DNA from: UBA9300 sp032260385 | Lineage (GTDB): Bacteria; Bacteroidota; Bacteroidia; Bacteroidales; VadinHA17 | Assembly: GCA_032260385.1 (NCBI GenBank) | Contig: JAVVEL010000005.1 | Span: 68,185 to 132,184 of the forward strand | DNA: 64,000 nucleotides | Direction of reading: 5' to 3' | Shown here: piece after piece, positions 44,310 to 53,746 of the stretch | Position numbering within the stretch: position 1 is the first letter of the stretch | How the letters are laid out: every line of letters begins with the position of its first letter | Translations under genes and position numbers: made by a program | The notes under the pieces: model-generated | What the model was told of the DNA's origin: nothing | The model's input: only the letters and a program-made list of their open reading frames with translations | Databases searched by the model: none

Positions 44310-45532
44310 GACTGTCGCTTTACATAGCAAAAAGATATTTGTTCGCGAAAAAATCGCGTAATGCCATAAATGTTATATCAGGTATCTCGGCAGCGGGAGT
44401 GACCGTGGGCACCATGGTCCTCATTATCGTGCTGTCGGTCTTTAATGGCCTTGAAGATATGGTTAATACCCTTTTTTCAACCTTCGACCCCGACCTCGAA
44501 GTAAGGATAAATGAAGGCAAGGTATTCACTCCCGGGGCTGCTCAGATGAAAGCACTCGAAGAAATGGAGGGTATCGCCGATTATGCACCCGTACTCGAAG
44601 AAAATGCCTTGCTCCGCTATGATGAGAGGCAGTATATTGCCACCGTAAAAGGCGTCCCTGAAAATTATCCCGGTATAACCGGACTCGACAGTGTGATGTG
44701 GGACGGGCAGTTTCTCCTCAGGGAAAAAAACGGGAGACCCTTTGTTGTGGTAGGGCTGGGAGTGGCCAATAACCTGGGGATAGGACTTAATTTTATCACC
44801 CCGCTGATCATCTATGTGCCCGAAAGACTGGGCAGGGTATCCAATCCTGCCAATGCCTTTGTGAGGTATGTAATATTCCCCTCCGGCATTTTCTCCGTTG
44901 AGCAGGAATACGATTCGCAGTATATCTATGTCCCTATCGAAGTAATGAGGGAATTGCTGATGTACAAAGATGAAGTGTCATCCCTTGAAATAAAATTTAC
45001 CGAAGGAACAAAGTCGGAAGATGTGCAGGCCGATGTTGAAGACCTCTTCGGCCCCGGTTTTACTGTGAAAAATAAATACCAGCAACAGGAGATTTTTTAC
45101 AAAGTGATGAAATCTGAAAAGCTGGCTATATTCTTTATCCTTACTTTCATACTGATAATAGCCTCCTTCAATATCATCGGCTCACTAACCATGCTTATCA
45201 TTGAAAAGGAAAGAGATATTGTCGTACTGCGCAACCTGGGGGCTGACAATAAACTTATCAAAAAAATATTCATCTTCGAAGGATGGCTTATATCCGCCAT
45301 TGGTACCGTCACAGGTCTTGGGCTGGGCTTCCTGGTATGCTGGCTGCAGCAGGAATTCGGTTTTGTGAAACTCCAGGGCGATACATTGATAATAGATGCT
45401 TACCCGGTGGCAATGAACCCGGTGGATTTTATCGTTGTGCTTGGAACAGTCCTCCTGATAGGATATCTTGCAGCCTGGTATCCCGCCCGGTATATGTCAA
45501 AAAAATTCCTCAGGAATGAAAAAAATAAATAA
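44306..45532 (+). CDS. LolC/LolE-type ABC transporter permease (FtsX-like)
   Basis: The 408-residue protein has the architecture of lipoprotein-releasing permeases: an N-terminal helix in NVISGISAAGVTVGTM, a large periplasmic domain (about 50-260) and three C-terminal helices of the FtsX fold. In Gram-negative bacteria LolCDE extracts lipoproteins from the inner membrane and passes them to LolA. It starts with TTG in a TTGA overlap with the methyltransferase and overlaps the next lipoprotein gene by 17 bases. No LolD ATPase gene is adjacent. Confidence 0.87.
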   Translation: MRLSLYIAKRYLFAKKSRNAINVISGISAAGVTVGTMVLIIVLSVFNGLEDMVNTLFSTFDPDLEVRINEGKVFTPGAAQMKALEEMEGIADYAPVLEENALLRYDERQYIATVKGVPENYPGITGLDSVMWDGQFLLREKNGRPFVVVGLGVANNLGIGLNFITPLIIYVPERLGRVSNPANAFVRYVIFPSGIFSVEQEYDSQYIYVPIEVMRELLMYKDEVSSLEIKFTEGTKSEDVQADVEDLFGPGFTVKNKYQQQEIFYKVMKSEKLAIFFILTFILIIASFNIIGSLTMLIIEKERDIVVLRNLGADNKLIKKIFIFEGWLISAIGTVTGLGLGFLVCWLQQEFGFVKLQGDTLIIDAYPVAMNPVDFIVVLGTVLLIGYLAAWYPARYMSKKFLRNEKNK

Positions 45533-46319
45533 CCATATTGTACTCATCCTGATCCTCCTCCTGATTGCGGTGCCCTCATGCAATAAGACCACTAAATCAG
45601 GGATCCCAAAATCAGAAGTAATACCGGAAGGTGAAATGGTTGAAATACTGAGCGACCTCTATCTTGCCGACGGCCTCCTTAATTATCCGCCCATAAGGAC
45701 TGATTTTTCCAAAAAAGATTCAATAGAGAACTATGTTGACGTTATCCGTAAGCACGGCTATACCAAGGAAAAAGTGGATAAAAGCATTAAATACTACTTC
45801 ATTGACAAACCCAAAAAATACGCTTCCATTTACGACAGGGTAATAGAAAAACTTTCAGGCATGGAAGCCGATGTGATACAGCAGCTTTCACAGGAAGCCA
45901 ACCTTAACCGAAACCTGTGGAACGGGGAAAGGACCTACAGCCTGCCTGATGTGGGTGTGAGTAACCCCATTGAATTCAGCGTCGAAACTGTTGGCATGGG
46001 TGAATATGAACTCAAAGCCAGGATAACCCTCTACGAAGATGACCAGAGCATTGATCCCCGCATAGATGTCTGGTTCTGGTACGATGACGGGACGGAAGAA
46101 GGAATGAAAATACCCTGGGATAAGTATGAACTTGCCAAAACCGGCCGGCCTGTAACGGTGACCCTGCAAAAAGCACTTACCGATCCGAAGGTTACTCATA
46201 TTAAGGGCAGACTCCTTAACCATACCGAACAGCCGGGGCACTGGGAAAAACATGTCATGGTGTCAAACATTACAATAAACAGGAATGTTGAAACAATCGA
46301 TATTCAGGGACCGGGATGA
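45516..46319 (+). CDS. DUF4296 family lipoprotein
   Basis: The 267-residue protein has a lipoprotein signal with lipobox AVPSC near residue 22. Residues 30-130 contain the DUF4296 pattern (EGEMVEILSDLYLADGLL ... DSIENYVDVIRKHGYTKEKVDKSIKYY), a small helical domain found in Bacteroidota lipoproteins. The C-terminal half is beta-rich and of unknown fold. The ATG at 45516 lies within the end of the permease gene. Its function is unknown; an envelope role is inferred from location. Confidence 0.82.
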   Translation: MKKINNHIVLILILLLIAVPSCNKTTKSGIPKSEVIPEGEMVEILSDLYLADGLLNYPPIRTDFSKKDSIENYVDVIRKHGYTKEKVDKSIKYYFIDKPKKYASIYDRVIEKLSGMEADVIQQLSQEANLNRNLWNGERTYSLPDVGVSNPIEFSVETVGMGEYELKARITLYEDDQSIDPRIDVWFWYDDGTEEGMKIPWDKYELAKTGRPVTVTLQKALTDPKVTHIKGRLLNHTEQPGHWEKHVMVSNITINRNVETIDIQGPG

Positions 46320-47494
46320 GAAGACTTTCTGCACAATATATAATTACAGGCACAGGCGACATACTTAAGAGAGGCATTATTGCTACTGACACGGAAGGCC
46401 GTATAACAGAAATTACGGATACGGGTGGCAGGCCGGTTGAATTATCAAAAACTGAATTCTATAATGGCATCCTAGTACCCGGCTTTGTAAACTGTCATTG
46501 CCATATTGAACTGTCGGGCCTGCACAAAAAGGCTGGCGAACATATGGGTCTGGGCGAATTTATCAGGAAAGTCAGGGAGACAAGGACCCGGGAAAGGAAG
46601 GATGAGCTGAAGAGTATTGCCGAAGCCGATAAAATGATGTTTAAAAGTGGGATCTCAGCCTGTGGCGATGTGTGCAACACCGGTATAAGCTTTGAAATAA
46701 AGGAGGGCAGCCCTGTAAAATATATAAACTTCCTGGAAGTCTTTGGCATCGATCCCCGTAAAGCCGGTAAAAGGATAAGCGAGGTAAAGGCACTCAAAAA
46801 GGAGGCCGGCAGGTTTTCTGCGGATTCCTGGATAGTACCCCACTCTTTCTATTCAATGTCGGCCACATTGCTGGCTATGGTCAAAGAAGTGTCATCGGAC
46901 AACGAGCTGAATACAGTGCATTTCATGGAGTCGGAACAGGAAACAAGCCTTTTGAAAGATGCCGGTGGCGGACTGATGGAATCATACGGCGCAATGGGCA
47001 TAAGCCCCGGCATGCTTTACGACCGCGTGCCGGATCATATCACGGGAATAATGGACTATATCAGCCCGGCAGGTAATCTTATCCTCGTACACAATACCTT
47101 CGCAGGAGAGAAAGAGATAAGGGCAGCAGTGCAACGGGGCAACTGCTTTTTCTGCCTCTGCCCGGGATCAAACCTCTATATTGAAAATGCACTTCCCCCG
47201 GTGACTGCCCTAATGAAAATGAAGGCCGACATAGTGATTGGCACCGATAGCCTGGCATCAAATAAAAGCCTTGATATACTCGGGGAAATGAAAATTATCA
47301 ACAGTAATTTCCCTGACCTGAGCCTTGAAGAAATGGTAGGATGGGCTACCATCAACGGGGCACGGGCCCTTAAAATTGACAGTGATTACGGAAGCATTGA
47401 AAAAGGGAAAAAACCGGGGCTGGTCCTTATTGAAAATGCAGACCTCTCCAAGCTCAGACTTACAGAAAAAAGCAGGGCAAGAAGGCTGGTGTAA
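46316..47494 (+). CDS. Amidohydrolase-family nucleoside-type deaminase
   Basis: The 392-residue enzyme belongs to the metal-dependent amidohydrolases of the chlorohydrolase/MtaD/SsnA branch. The metal-binding HxH is in FVNCHCHIELSG near residue 62, a histidine follows in VHFMESEQE, and the metal aspartate is in IGTDSLASN. The LSG-GEFI pattern after HxH resembles aminodeoxyfutalosine deaminases of the futalosine menaquinone pathway, but S-adenosylhomocysteine/methylthioadenosine deaminase is equally possible. It overlaps the DUF4296 gene by four bases and ends the rbfA operon. Confidence 0.78.
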   Translation: MRRLSAQYIITGTGDILKRGIIATDTEGRITEITDTGGRPVELSKTEFYNGILVPGFVNCHCHIELSGLHKKAGEHMGLGEFIRKVRETRTRERKDELKSIAEADKMMFKSGISACGDVCNTGISFEIKEGSPVKYINFLEVFGIDPRKAGKRISEVKALKKEAGRFSADSWIVPHSFYSMSATLLAMVKEVSSDNELNTVHFMESEQETSLLKDAGGGLMESYGAMGISPGMLYDRVPDHITGIMDYISPAGNLILVHNTFAGEKEIRAAVQRGNCFFCLCPGSNLYIENALPPVTALMKMKADIVIGTDSLASNKSLDILGEMKIINSNFPDLSLEEMVGWATINGARALKIDSDYGSIEKGKKPGLVLIENADLSKLRLTEKSRARRLV

Positions 47495-47496
47495 AC

Positions 47497-47919
47497 CTAG
47501 TTCTGCATCCCGGAAATAAAATCTACCGCATCCCTGTCGTCTTTCATCATATGATCATCAAACCATTTTTCAAGGAAGAAATACATGTCATTGCATACCT
47601 CCGGGTCACCTTTCTCGTAATCCTCCCTGAATCTCAGGATCCGGTCAATAAAATCCTTATGTGACGACCTGTGACTATCCATTGCCTTATATCCTGTCTT
47701 CTTCATATTGATTTCTTCCCTTATCATAAACTGCTCATAATAATAAGTGAGCTGGAAAAAAATATCAGATATGTCGCCTTCTTTTACACCACCGGTAATT
47801 ATCCTTTTCATCTGGTTTATGATCTCAAGGAATTTTTTAGCCTGCTCATCATACAGGTCATGGTGAAGCTCATACTCTTTTTTCCAGGTATAAGGATCAG
47901 GGCTAATTGATCTTTTCAT
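47497..47919 (-). CDS. Hemerythrin-like protein with incomplete iron ligands
   Basis: The 140-residue four-helix protein matches bacteriohemerythrins, which bind oxygen or other small ligands at a non-heme di-iron site. The glutamate (REEINM), the HxxxH pair (SHRSSHKDF) and the C-terminal H...D (DHMMKDD) are kept. The QH of the first helix reads QA (YDEQAKKF), and the HF of the second reads QF (YEQFMIREE), so two histidines of one iron are missing. A nearby HH pair in the first helix might compensate. The ATG at 47919 gives the usual length. Confidence 0.78.
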   Translation of the reverse strand: MKRSISPDPYTWKKEYELHHDLYDEQAKKFLEIINQMKRIITGGVKEGDISDIFFQLTYYYEQFMIREEINMKKTGYKAMDSHRSSHKDFIDRILRFREDYEKGDPEVCNDMYFFLEKWFDDHMMKDDRDAVDFISGMQN

Positions 47920-48039
47920 AAGATAAAATTTAGTTTTTATTGCCTGGCAATTCAGTTTGTAAATATACGTCACAATATTGCTAATAAAATGATATTAGTC
48001 ATTGACAGAAAACAATAATTAATATCTTTTAAAATATAC

Positions 48040-48047
48040 TATTTTTG
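48040..48047 (+). promoter_or_regulatory. -7 box TATTTTTG for the MurG-like glycosyltransferase
   Basis: TATTTTTG lies 21 bases before the ATG at 48069. It overlaps a TTG at 48045 that is in frame but therefore unlikely to be the start. Confidence 0.55.
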
Positions 48048-48068
48048 TATGCCCGGAAAGCCTTCCCA

Positions 48069-49157
48069 ATGAAAAACTATACTACCAGGAATATTCTTGT
48101 CTGCCCTCTTTACTGGGGTGCGGGCCACGCAACAAGGGTTCAGGCTGTGGCATATAATCTGAAAAAAAGAGGGCACAGAATTATCATTGCAGCACCTTCT
48201 GCCCTTCATTTTACATTTGACAGGCAGGTAGCTGATGAACTTGTAACCCTATGGTCGCCACCGGTAGCCTACCCTCCTTATCTCCCCCTTTATCTGGGTG
48301 TTCTTCTCCAGATGCCACTATTGTTTGCAGGCTTTATTTACGACAGGTTCAGACTACCCGGGATAATCCGCAGGTACAACATCAGTCTTGTGATCAGTGA
48401 TAACCGTTTTGGCCTGTGGAGCCGCCGGGCATACAGTGTATTTATAACACACCAGGTCAGGGTTGCCCTTCCACGGCCCTTTGGCTTTGCTACACCCTTT
48501 GTGTCATCTCTGCACAGGTCTGTTGCCGGCAGGTATGACGAATGCTGGATACCCGACCTGCCGGGTGAAGATAATCTGAGCGGTATGCTGTCGCACAACT
48601 GTAAGCTTCCCAAAAAAACACGCTATATTGGTATACTGAGCCGCCACGTCATAGAGGCTCCCTCCACCCCTGAAGGCCGTCCCCCCTTCACCCTTGCCCT
48701 GCTGTCGGGGCCCGAGCCCCGGCGTACAATACTTGAAGACATAATAAGCTCCCGTAAAGACCTTCTCCCGGGGAGGCTTATAATTGTTGCCGGAAGGCCC
48801 GGCGACGAAAAAGAGCCTGCAGATAATGATATACTGAGGTATCCGTGGCTCGACGGAGCCCTCCTTTTCAATCTGATGGCCGAAGCGCAACTCATCATCT
48901 GCCGCTCGGGCTACAGCACCATCATGGATCTTTTCAGCATCGGCAAAACCGCCCTCCTGGTACCAACTCCCGGGCAGCCGGAACAGGAAGCTCTTGCCGG
49001 CTATCTTTCAGAAAAATATGGTTTTGCCTTCCTGACACAGAAACAGCTGGCAGGGGCCGTGTCTGTACCCGTCAGGAGCAGGGATTTTACCTGGAAGGGA
49101 GATAATGAGGGCTTGCTTGATGAGGCCATTGATGACCTGCTCAGAACACTACCATAA
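48069..49157 (+). CDS. MurG-like glycosyltransferase (GT-B fold, GT28-related)
   Basis: The 362-residue protein has the GT-B fold of MurG/MGDG-synthase-type glycosyltransferases. The N-terminal glycine-rich loop is WGAGHATRVQAVAYNLKKRGH near residues 18-38. The C-terminal nucleotide-sugar site contains CRSGYSTIMDLFSIGKTALLVPTPGQPEQEALA, with the expected glycine-rich and proline-glutamine motifs. The acceptor and sugar are unknown. Its 3' end overlaps the convergent PAP2 gene by 17 bases. Confidence 0.83.
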   Translation: MKNYTTRNILVCPLYWGAGHATRVQAVAYNLKKRGHRIIIAAPSALHFTFDRQVADELVTLWSPPVAYPPYLPLYLGVLLQMPLLFAGFIYDRFRLPGIIRRYNISLVISDNRFGLWSRRAYSVFITHQVRVALPRPFGFATPFVSSLHRSVAGRYDECWIPDLPGEDNLSGMLSHNCKLPKKTRYIGILSRHVIEAPSTPEGRPPFTLALLSGPEPRRTILEDIISSRKDLLPGRLIIVAGRPGDEKEPADNDILRYPWLDGALLFNLMAEAQLIICRSGYSTIMDLFSIGKTALLVPTPGQPEQEALAGYLSEKYGFAFLTQKQLAGAVSVPVRSRDFTWKGDNEGLLDEAIDDLLRTLP

Positions 49158-49785
49158 TGAGCCACATAACAATAAAGCCCAGGGCAAAACCTGCATAAAC
49201 CTGGGAAGGCTTATGGGAATTAAGGTAAAGCCTTGCGGCCATTACAAGACCCGAACACAGTATGATTACCAGCCATAAGCCCGTCAGGCTGGTATACATC
49301 CTGACCGACAGGGCCATAATGGCTGCCAGGAGGCTCCCCAGGCCGGCAGAATGTATCGATATCTTCCACTTAAGGGTTATAAGCAGTATCAGTATGGCCA
49401 GTACTGTGGATGCAAGTATAAATGACTTGATCAGATCGGGTATCCGGAATGAATAAAATATTACAGCCGTAACAATATACATCAAAGCGCCTATAGCCAT
49501 GGGGATGACCCTGTCCGTCCTGGTATTCATGCTGTAAGATGATATGATATTCCTGTATTTTAAAAGTGGCATGAAAGCGACGGGAACAACCGTCATATTA
49601 ACAAAAGCAAGCAATAAAATAATACCTTTTAAGCTCCCGTAACGCGCTGCCAGCTCATAGGAGAAGAGTGTGGGGGCGTTAAATATTAACAGCAGCCCGT
49701 AAATGGGAAGGAAACCCGGGAAAAATATTACTGACAGTACCTGTGACGCCAGCTTAAGAGATTTGTTATCTGATAAATTTATCAT
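49141..49785 (-). CDS. PAP2-family membrane protein
   Basis: The 214-residue protein has about six membrane helices and the remains of the type-2 phosphatidic-acid-phosphatase motifs. SIHSAG stands for the PSGH motif, and ARLYLNSHKPSQ stands for the third motif with its arginine and histidine. The aspartate that normally follows that histidine is glutamine. Lipid phosphate or undecaprenyl-pyrophosphate hydrolysis is possible but not certain. Its start codon overlaps the rpoN stop (TAATG), so translation is coupled. Confidence 0.72.
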   Translation of the reverse strand: MINLSDNKSLKLASQVLSVIFFPGFLPIYGLLLIFNAPTLFSYELAARYGSLKGIILLLAFVNMTVVPVAFMPLLKYRNIISSYSMNTRTDRVIPMAIGALMYIVTAVIFYSFRIPDLIKSFILASTVLAILILLITLKWKISIHSAGLGSLLAAIMALSVRMYTSLTGLWLVIILCSGLVMAARLYLNSHKPSQVYAGFALGFIVMWLIMVVF

Positions 49786-51239
49786 TATGCCTCCTTCCTT
49801 AACCTCGCAACGGGTATGTTCAGTTGCTCACGGTACTTGGCCACCGTGCGCCTGGCAATCTGGTAGCCCTTCGATTGTAATATTTCTGTTAAACTCTCAT
49901 CCGTCAGGGGTTTTTTCTTGCTCTCATTACTGATACATTCCTGCAGGATGCTTTTTATCTCACGTGTCGACACTTCTTCACCGGAATCAGTCTGCATGCC
50001 TTCCGAAAAGAAATACTTGAGGGGGAGTATACCGAAATGTGTCTGTATATACTTGCTGTTGGCCACCCTGGATATTGTTGATATATCAAGCCCCGTGGCG
50101 TCAGCTATATCTTTGAGTATCATTGGCCTGAGACTGGTCTCATCCCCCTCTATAAAATATTCAGTCTGGAAATCAAGGATTGCATTCATCGTCAGAAGCA
50201 AGGTATTATGCCTCTGCCTCATCGCATCAATAAACCACCTTGCCGAATCAAGTTTTTGTTTAACGAAGGATACCGCTTCCTTCTGTTTTTTGTTTTTTTC
50301 CTTGCTGGCCGAATAGGCTTCCAGCATCTCTGCATAGGTCCTGTTAATCCTCAGTTCAGGCAGGTTACGGCTGTTCAGGCTTATCTCCAGGCCTTCCTCA
50401 GTATACTCAAGGATAAAATCAGGCACTATATGCTGGTTGTTCTTGCTCATGGGGTCGCTGAAAGAGCTTCCCGGTCTGGGGTTCAGTTTAAGTATTTCAT
50501 CCAGCGCATCTTTCAGTTCCTCATCACTTAAGCCCAGCCTCGCCTTGATCTTGTCATAATGCTTTCTCGTGAACTCATCAAAATACTTATCAAGAATATG
50601 CATGGCATTCTTTACTTCAGGATGCTCCTCGTCCTTCCTTTCCAGCTGCAGGATAAGGCATTCACGGAGGTTCCTGGCTCCAACACCCGCGGGCTCAAGA
50701 TCCTGCACTATTTCCAGTACCTCCAGGAGTTCCTCCTCTGTTGTCATGATATTCTGTGAAAAGGCCAGATCATCAACAATATTCTCAATGTCCCTGCGCA
50801 GGTAACCGTCTTCATCCAGGTTGCCAAGGATATAATCCATAAGCATTTCCTGTTTCTCATTGAGTGATCTCAGTCCTGCCTGTGTGGCCAGCTGTTCACG
50901 AAAGGATGTCCCTGCGGAAAAGGGAATCTCCTGTTTTGTGTCCTCACCCTTGCTGTAATTTCTTGATTCAAGCCTGTAATCGGGTATGTCTTCATCATCC
51001 AGGTAATCATCCAGGGAGAATTCATCCTGGTCATTATCATTCTGATTGTCATCCTCATCAACAGAGTTCATGTTCTCATCCTCAGCATCGGCCCCTTCCT
51101 CCAGTGCAGGATTTTCCTCAATCTCCTTCTTTATCCTCTGCTCCAGCTGCATGGTCGGTATTTCGAGCAGCTTAATCATCTGTATCTGCTGGGGAGACAG
51201 TTTCTGCAGGAGCTTCTGTGATAATTTTTGTTTTAACAT
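49785..51239 (-). CDS. rpoN: RNA polymerase sigma-54 factor
   Basis: Sigma-54 directs RNA polymerase to -24/-12 promoters and needs an AAA+ activator. The 484-residue protein has the glutamine-rich region I (LSQKLLQKLSPQQIQMIKLLEIPTMQLEQ), a very acidic region II (about residues 50-90), the core-binding region, and the C-terminal RpoN box ARRTVAKYR. Its start is 19 bases after asnS, so the asnS-rpoN-PAP2 genes probably form one operon. No sigma-54 activator is in the window. Confidence 0.96.
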   Translation of the reverse strand: MLKQKLSQKLLQKLSPQQIQMIKLLEIPTMQLEQRIKKEIEENPALEEGADAEDENMNSVDEDDNQNDNDQDEFSLDDYLDDEDIPDYRLESRNYSKGEDTKQEIPFSAGTSFREQLATQAGLRSLNEKQEMLMDYILGNLDEDGYLRRDIENIVDDLAFSQNIMTTEEELLEVLEIVQDLEPAGVGARNLRECLILQLERKDEEHPEVKNAMHILDKYFDEFTRKHYDKIKARLGLSDEELKDALDEILKLNPRPGSSFSDPMSKNNQHIVPDFILEYTEEGLEISLNSRNLPELRINRTYAEMLEAYSASKEKNKKQKEAVSFVKQKLDSARWFIDAMRQRHNTLLLTMNAILDFQTEYFIEGDETSLRPMILKDIADATGLDISTISRVANSKYIQTHFGILPLKYFFSEGMQTDSGEEVSTREIKSILQECISNESKKKPLTDESLTEILQSKGYQIARRTVAKYREQLNIPVARLRKEA

Positions 51240-51257
51240 CTTAAACTCATATAAGTG

Positions 51258-52643
51258 CTAAAATTCTGCATTCTTCGGTGTCCGAGGGAAGGGGATGACA
51301 TCCCTTATATTCTTCATGCCGGTAACAAAGAGCATCAGCCTTTCAAAGCCCAGTCCGAAGCCGCTGTGCGGGGCTGTGCCAAACTTACGTGTTTCCATGT
51401 ACCACCAGAGCTGATCCTCCGGAATATCCAGTTCCTTTATTCTTCCTTCAAGCTTATCATATTCTTCTTCTCTCTGTGATCCTCCTATAATTTCACCTAT
51501 GAGGGGGAAGAGTACATCCAGGGCCCTGACAGTCTTGCCATCATCATTCTGCTTCATATAGAAAGCCTTGATATCCTTAGGATAGTCAGTCACCATAACG
51601 GGCCTTCTGTAATGCTGCTCCACCAGGTACCTCTCATGCTCTGCCTGAAGGTCCCTGCCCCATCCCACAGGAAACTCCCAGTCCCTGCCGGCTTTCGACA
51701 GAACATCAATGGCCTCTGTGTATGTTATCCGGACATAATCATTGTCGAGCACAAACTGCAGTCTCTCTACCAGGCCCCTGTCAATCATGCTGTTCAGGAA
51801 TTCAAGGTCGTCACGGCAATTTTCAAGTGCATATCTGATAAGGTACTTTGTGAATTCCTCCGCCAGGTCCATATTATCATTGATATCATAAAAGGCCATT
51901 TCCGGCTCTATCATCCAGAATTCGGCGAGGTGCCTTGGCGTGTTCGAATTTTCTGCCCTGAAAGTAGGGCCGAAAGTATATATCTCACCCAGCGACAGGG
52001 CTCCCAGCTCTCCCTCAAGCTGGCCTGATACTGTAAGGTTTGTTTCCTTGCCGAAAAAGTCCTTTGAAAAGTCAACCTTGCCCTCCTTATCCCTTGGCGG
52101 ATCATCCAGGTCAAAGGTGGTTACCCTGAACATCTCACCGGCACCCTCGGCATCGGAACCCGTTATTATTGGTGTATGGAGGTAATAGAAGCCCTTATCA
52201 TTGAAATATTTATGGACGGCATAGGCCATTGCGTGCCTTATTCTGAACACTGCCCCGAAGGTATTGGTCCTGAACCGCAGGTGGGCTATCTCGCGGAGGA
52301 ATTCCATGGAATGACCTTTCTTTTGCAGGGGATAGGTCTCAGGGTCGGCCCCGCCGTAAACCTCAATCTTCCTTGCCTGTATCTCAAGGGTCTGCCCCTT
52401 GCCTTCTGACCTCACCAGTCTGCCTTCAACAGCCAGGGAAGCCCCCGTGCTTATCAGCTTAAGCTGGTCCTCGTCAAAGGCCTCCATGTCAACCACCACC
52501 TGTATATTGTTTATCGTGGAGCCGTCGTTTATCGCAATAAATGAAACCTGCCTGCTGCCCCTTCTTGTGCGCACCCATCCCTTGACCAGCACATCCCGTC
52601 CGGGCTCAGATTCCAGTAAATGCTTAATTTTTTCCCTTACCAT
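51258..52643 (-). CDS. asnS: Asparaginyl-tRNA synthetase
   Basis: AsnS is a class II synthetase charging tRNA-Asn. The 461-residue product has an N-terminal OB-fold anticodon-binding domain (VKGWVRTRRGS near residue 20) and class II motifs, including the motif 2 region FRAENSNTPRHLAEFWMIEPEMAF and the motif 3 GFGLGFERLMLF near the C-terminus. FRAENS and the PRHLAEFW stretch separate it from aspartyl enzymes. It heads the asnS-rpoN-PAP2 run. Confidence 0.96.
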   Translation of the reverse strand: MVREKIKHLLESEPGRDVLVKGWVRTRRGSRQVSFIAINDGSTINNIQVVVDMEAFDEDQLKLISTGASLAVEGRLVRSEGKGQTLEIQARKIEVYGGADPETYPLQKKGHSMEFLREIAHLRFRTNTFGAVFRIRHAMAYAVHKYFNDKGFYYLHTPIITGSDAEGAGEMFRVTTFDLDDPPRDKEGKVDFSKDFFGKETNLTVSGQLEGELGALSLGEIYTFGPTFRAENSNTPRHLAEFWMIEPEMAFYDINDNMDLAEEFTKYLIRYALENCRDDLEFLNSMIDRGLVERLQFVLDNDYVRITYTEAIDVLSKAGRDWEFPVGWGRDLQAEHERYLVEQHYRRPVMVTDYPKDIKAFYMKQNDDGKTVRALDVLFPLIGEIIGGSQREEEYDKLEGRIKELDIPEDQLWWYMETRKFGTAPHSGFGLGFERLMLFVTGMKNIRDVIPFPRTPKNAEF

Positions 52644-52674
52644 AAAATCCTGCTTTTGTCAATTTTAGTAATGA

Positions 52675-52682
52675 CAAAAATA
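52675..52682 (-). promoter_or_regulatory. -7 box TATTTTTG for asnS
   Basis: The reverse strand reads TATTTTTG, 31 bases ahead of the asnS ATG at 52643. Confidence 0.5.
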
Positions 52683-52790
52683 AAAACTAATATTCAATTT
52701 AGCATGATTTTTGTAGGAAATTGCCCCTGTCACGGATTCTGGTGTAGCTATCCGCGTCTATCAGCCACCGTAACTTTATAAACTTTATTC

Positions 52791-52826
52791 TATCAACCTT
52801 ATCAACTTTATCAACTTTATCAACCT
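52791..52826. repeat. Four 9-bp tandem repeats (TATCAACYT)
   Basis: Units at 52791, 52800, 52809 and 52818 read TATCAACCT, TATCAACTT, TATCAACTT and TATCAACCT. The array ends three bases from the stop codon of the universal stress protein gene. Translated on the reverse strand it would read KVD repeats, but there is no start or codon bias to support a gene. Confidence 0.9.
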
Positions 52827-52828
52827 TA

Positions 52829-53671
52829 TCAGCCATACATGAATTGTGCCTTCGATGCAAAGCTTGACATGGGGTTAATGCAGCATACGGGTATTTTGGA
52901 GCTGTTGGCAATGATCTGCTGCTCCTGGGCTCCCAGCATATAATCGGCAAGGGTAATATTCTTTGTGGTCATTATAAGGATAAGGTCAGCATCGACACTT
53001 TCTGCAAAAGCAATGGTCTGCTGGGCAAGATTACCCTTTTTCATATCATGTATCTCATATTCTATATTATTCTGGATGAGATATTTAATTGCAAAATTAA
53101 GATTGATATTGGTTTTCTTCAGCAGGCTTTTATCCGTTGTAACCGTTTTAAGGATGTGTACTTTGGAATCAAAATATTTACCCATGAAAATAGCCATTTT
53201 GAGCTTCTCCTTGTTTTCAGTCCTGAAGTCAACGGGAAAAACAATATTCTGGTATTTCTCCATGCCCTTTGGTTTATCCTGGACTACAATAAAGGGCACC
53301 TTTGATTTTACAAGCACTTTAAGAGCCCAGCTTCCGGTCAGTTTCTGCATTCCTTTCATCCCGTGTGTTCCCATCACAACCACACTGGCTCCTTCCTCGT
53401 TCACATACTCGGCAATGGATGTAAAGATAGATCCCGGGACAATAGCTGTTCTAACATCAACATTATAAAGTTCCTTTGCGTCCTCAGCCATCTTGTTAAG
53501 CCTGGCTTCTTTCTTCTTGTATTCACCGGTCTTTACCCTTCTCTCCACTATATGAAGCAGGGAGACTTCGGCATTTATCATCCTGGATATCTTGGCTGCA
53601 TGCGCCAGGGCATCTTCAGCTTTTGGGGTGAAATCCCAGGGTACAACAACAAGTTGCTTTTCTTTTTCCAT
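52829..53671 (-). CDS. Universal stress protein, tandem UspA domains
   Basis: The 280-residue protein has two UspA folds. The first (residues 1-150) keeps the ATP-binding pattern MGTHGMKGMQKLTGS, and the second (about 155-280) has the degenerate MTTKNITLADYMLGAQ in its place. Usp proteins help survival under starvation and oxidative or respiratory stress; the specific role here is unknown. The gene is flanked by 75 bases with no feature I recognise upstream and by the 9-bp repeats downstream. No exact -7 box is seen. Confidence 0.88.
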   Translation of the reverse strand: MEKEKQLVVVPWDFTPKAEDALAHAAKISRMINAEVSLLHIVERRVKTGEYKKKEARLNKMAEDAKELYNVDVRTAIVPGSIFTSIAEYVNEEGASVVVMGTHGMKGMQKLTGSWALKVLVKSKVPFIVVQDKPKGMEKYQNIVFPVDFRTENKEKLKMAIFMGKYFDSKVHILKTVTTDKSLLKKTNINLNFAIKYLIQNNIEYEIHDMKKGNLAQQTIAFAESVDADLILIMTTKNITLADYMLGAQEQQIIANSSKIPVCCINPMSSFASKAQFMYG

Positions 53672-53746
53672 GATTTATAAATATTGTTCTTAGGTAAAGT
53701 TAAAATCTTTTCATTAATAATCAAACCATTTCCACGGCTGGTGACA

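Noticed and set aside
52699..52950. 83-codon reverse frame containing KVD repeats
   Set aside because: It translates the 9-bp intergenic repeat and overlaps the end of the stress protein gene in another frame; there is no evidence of coding.
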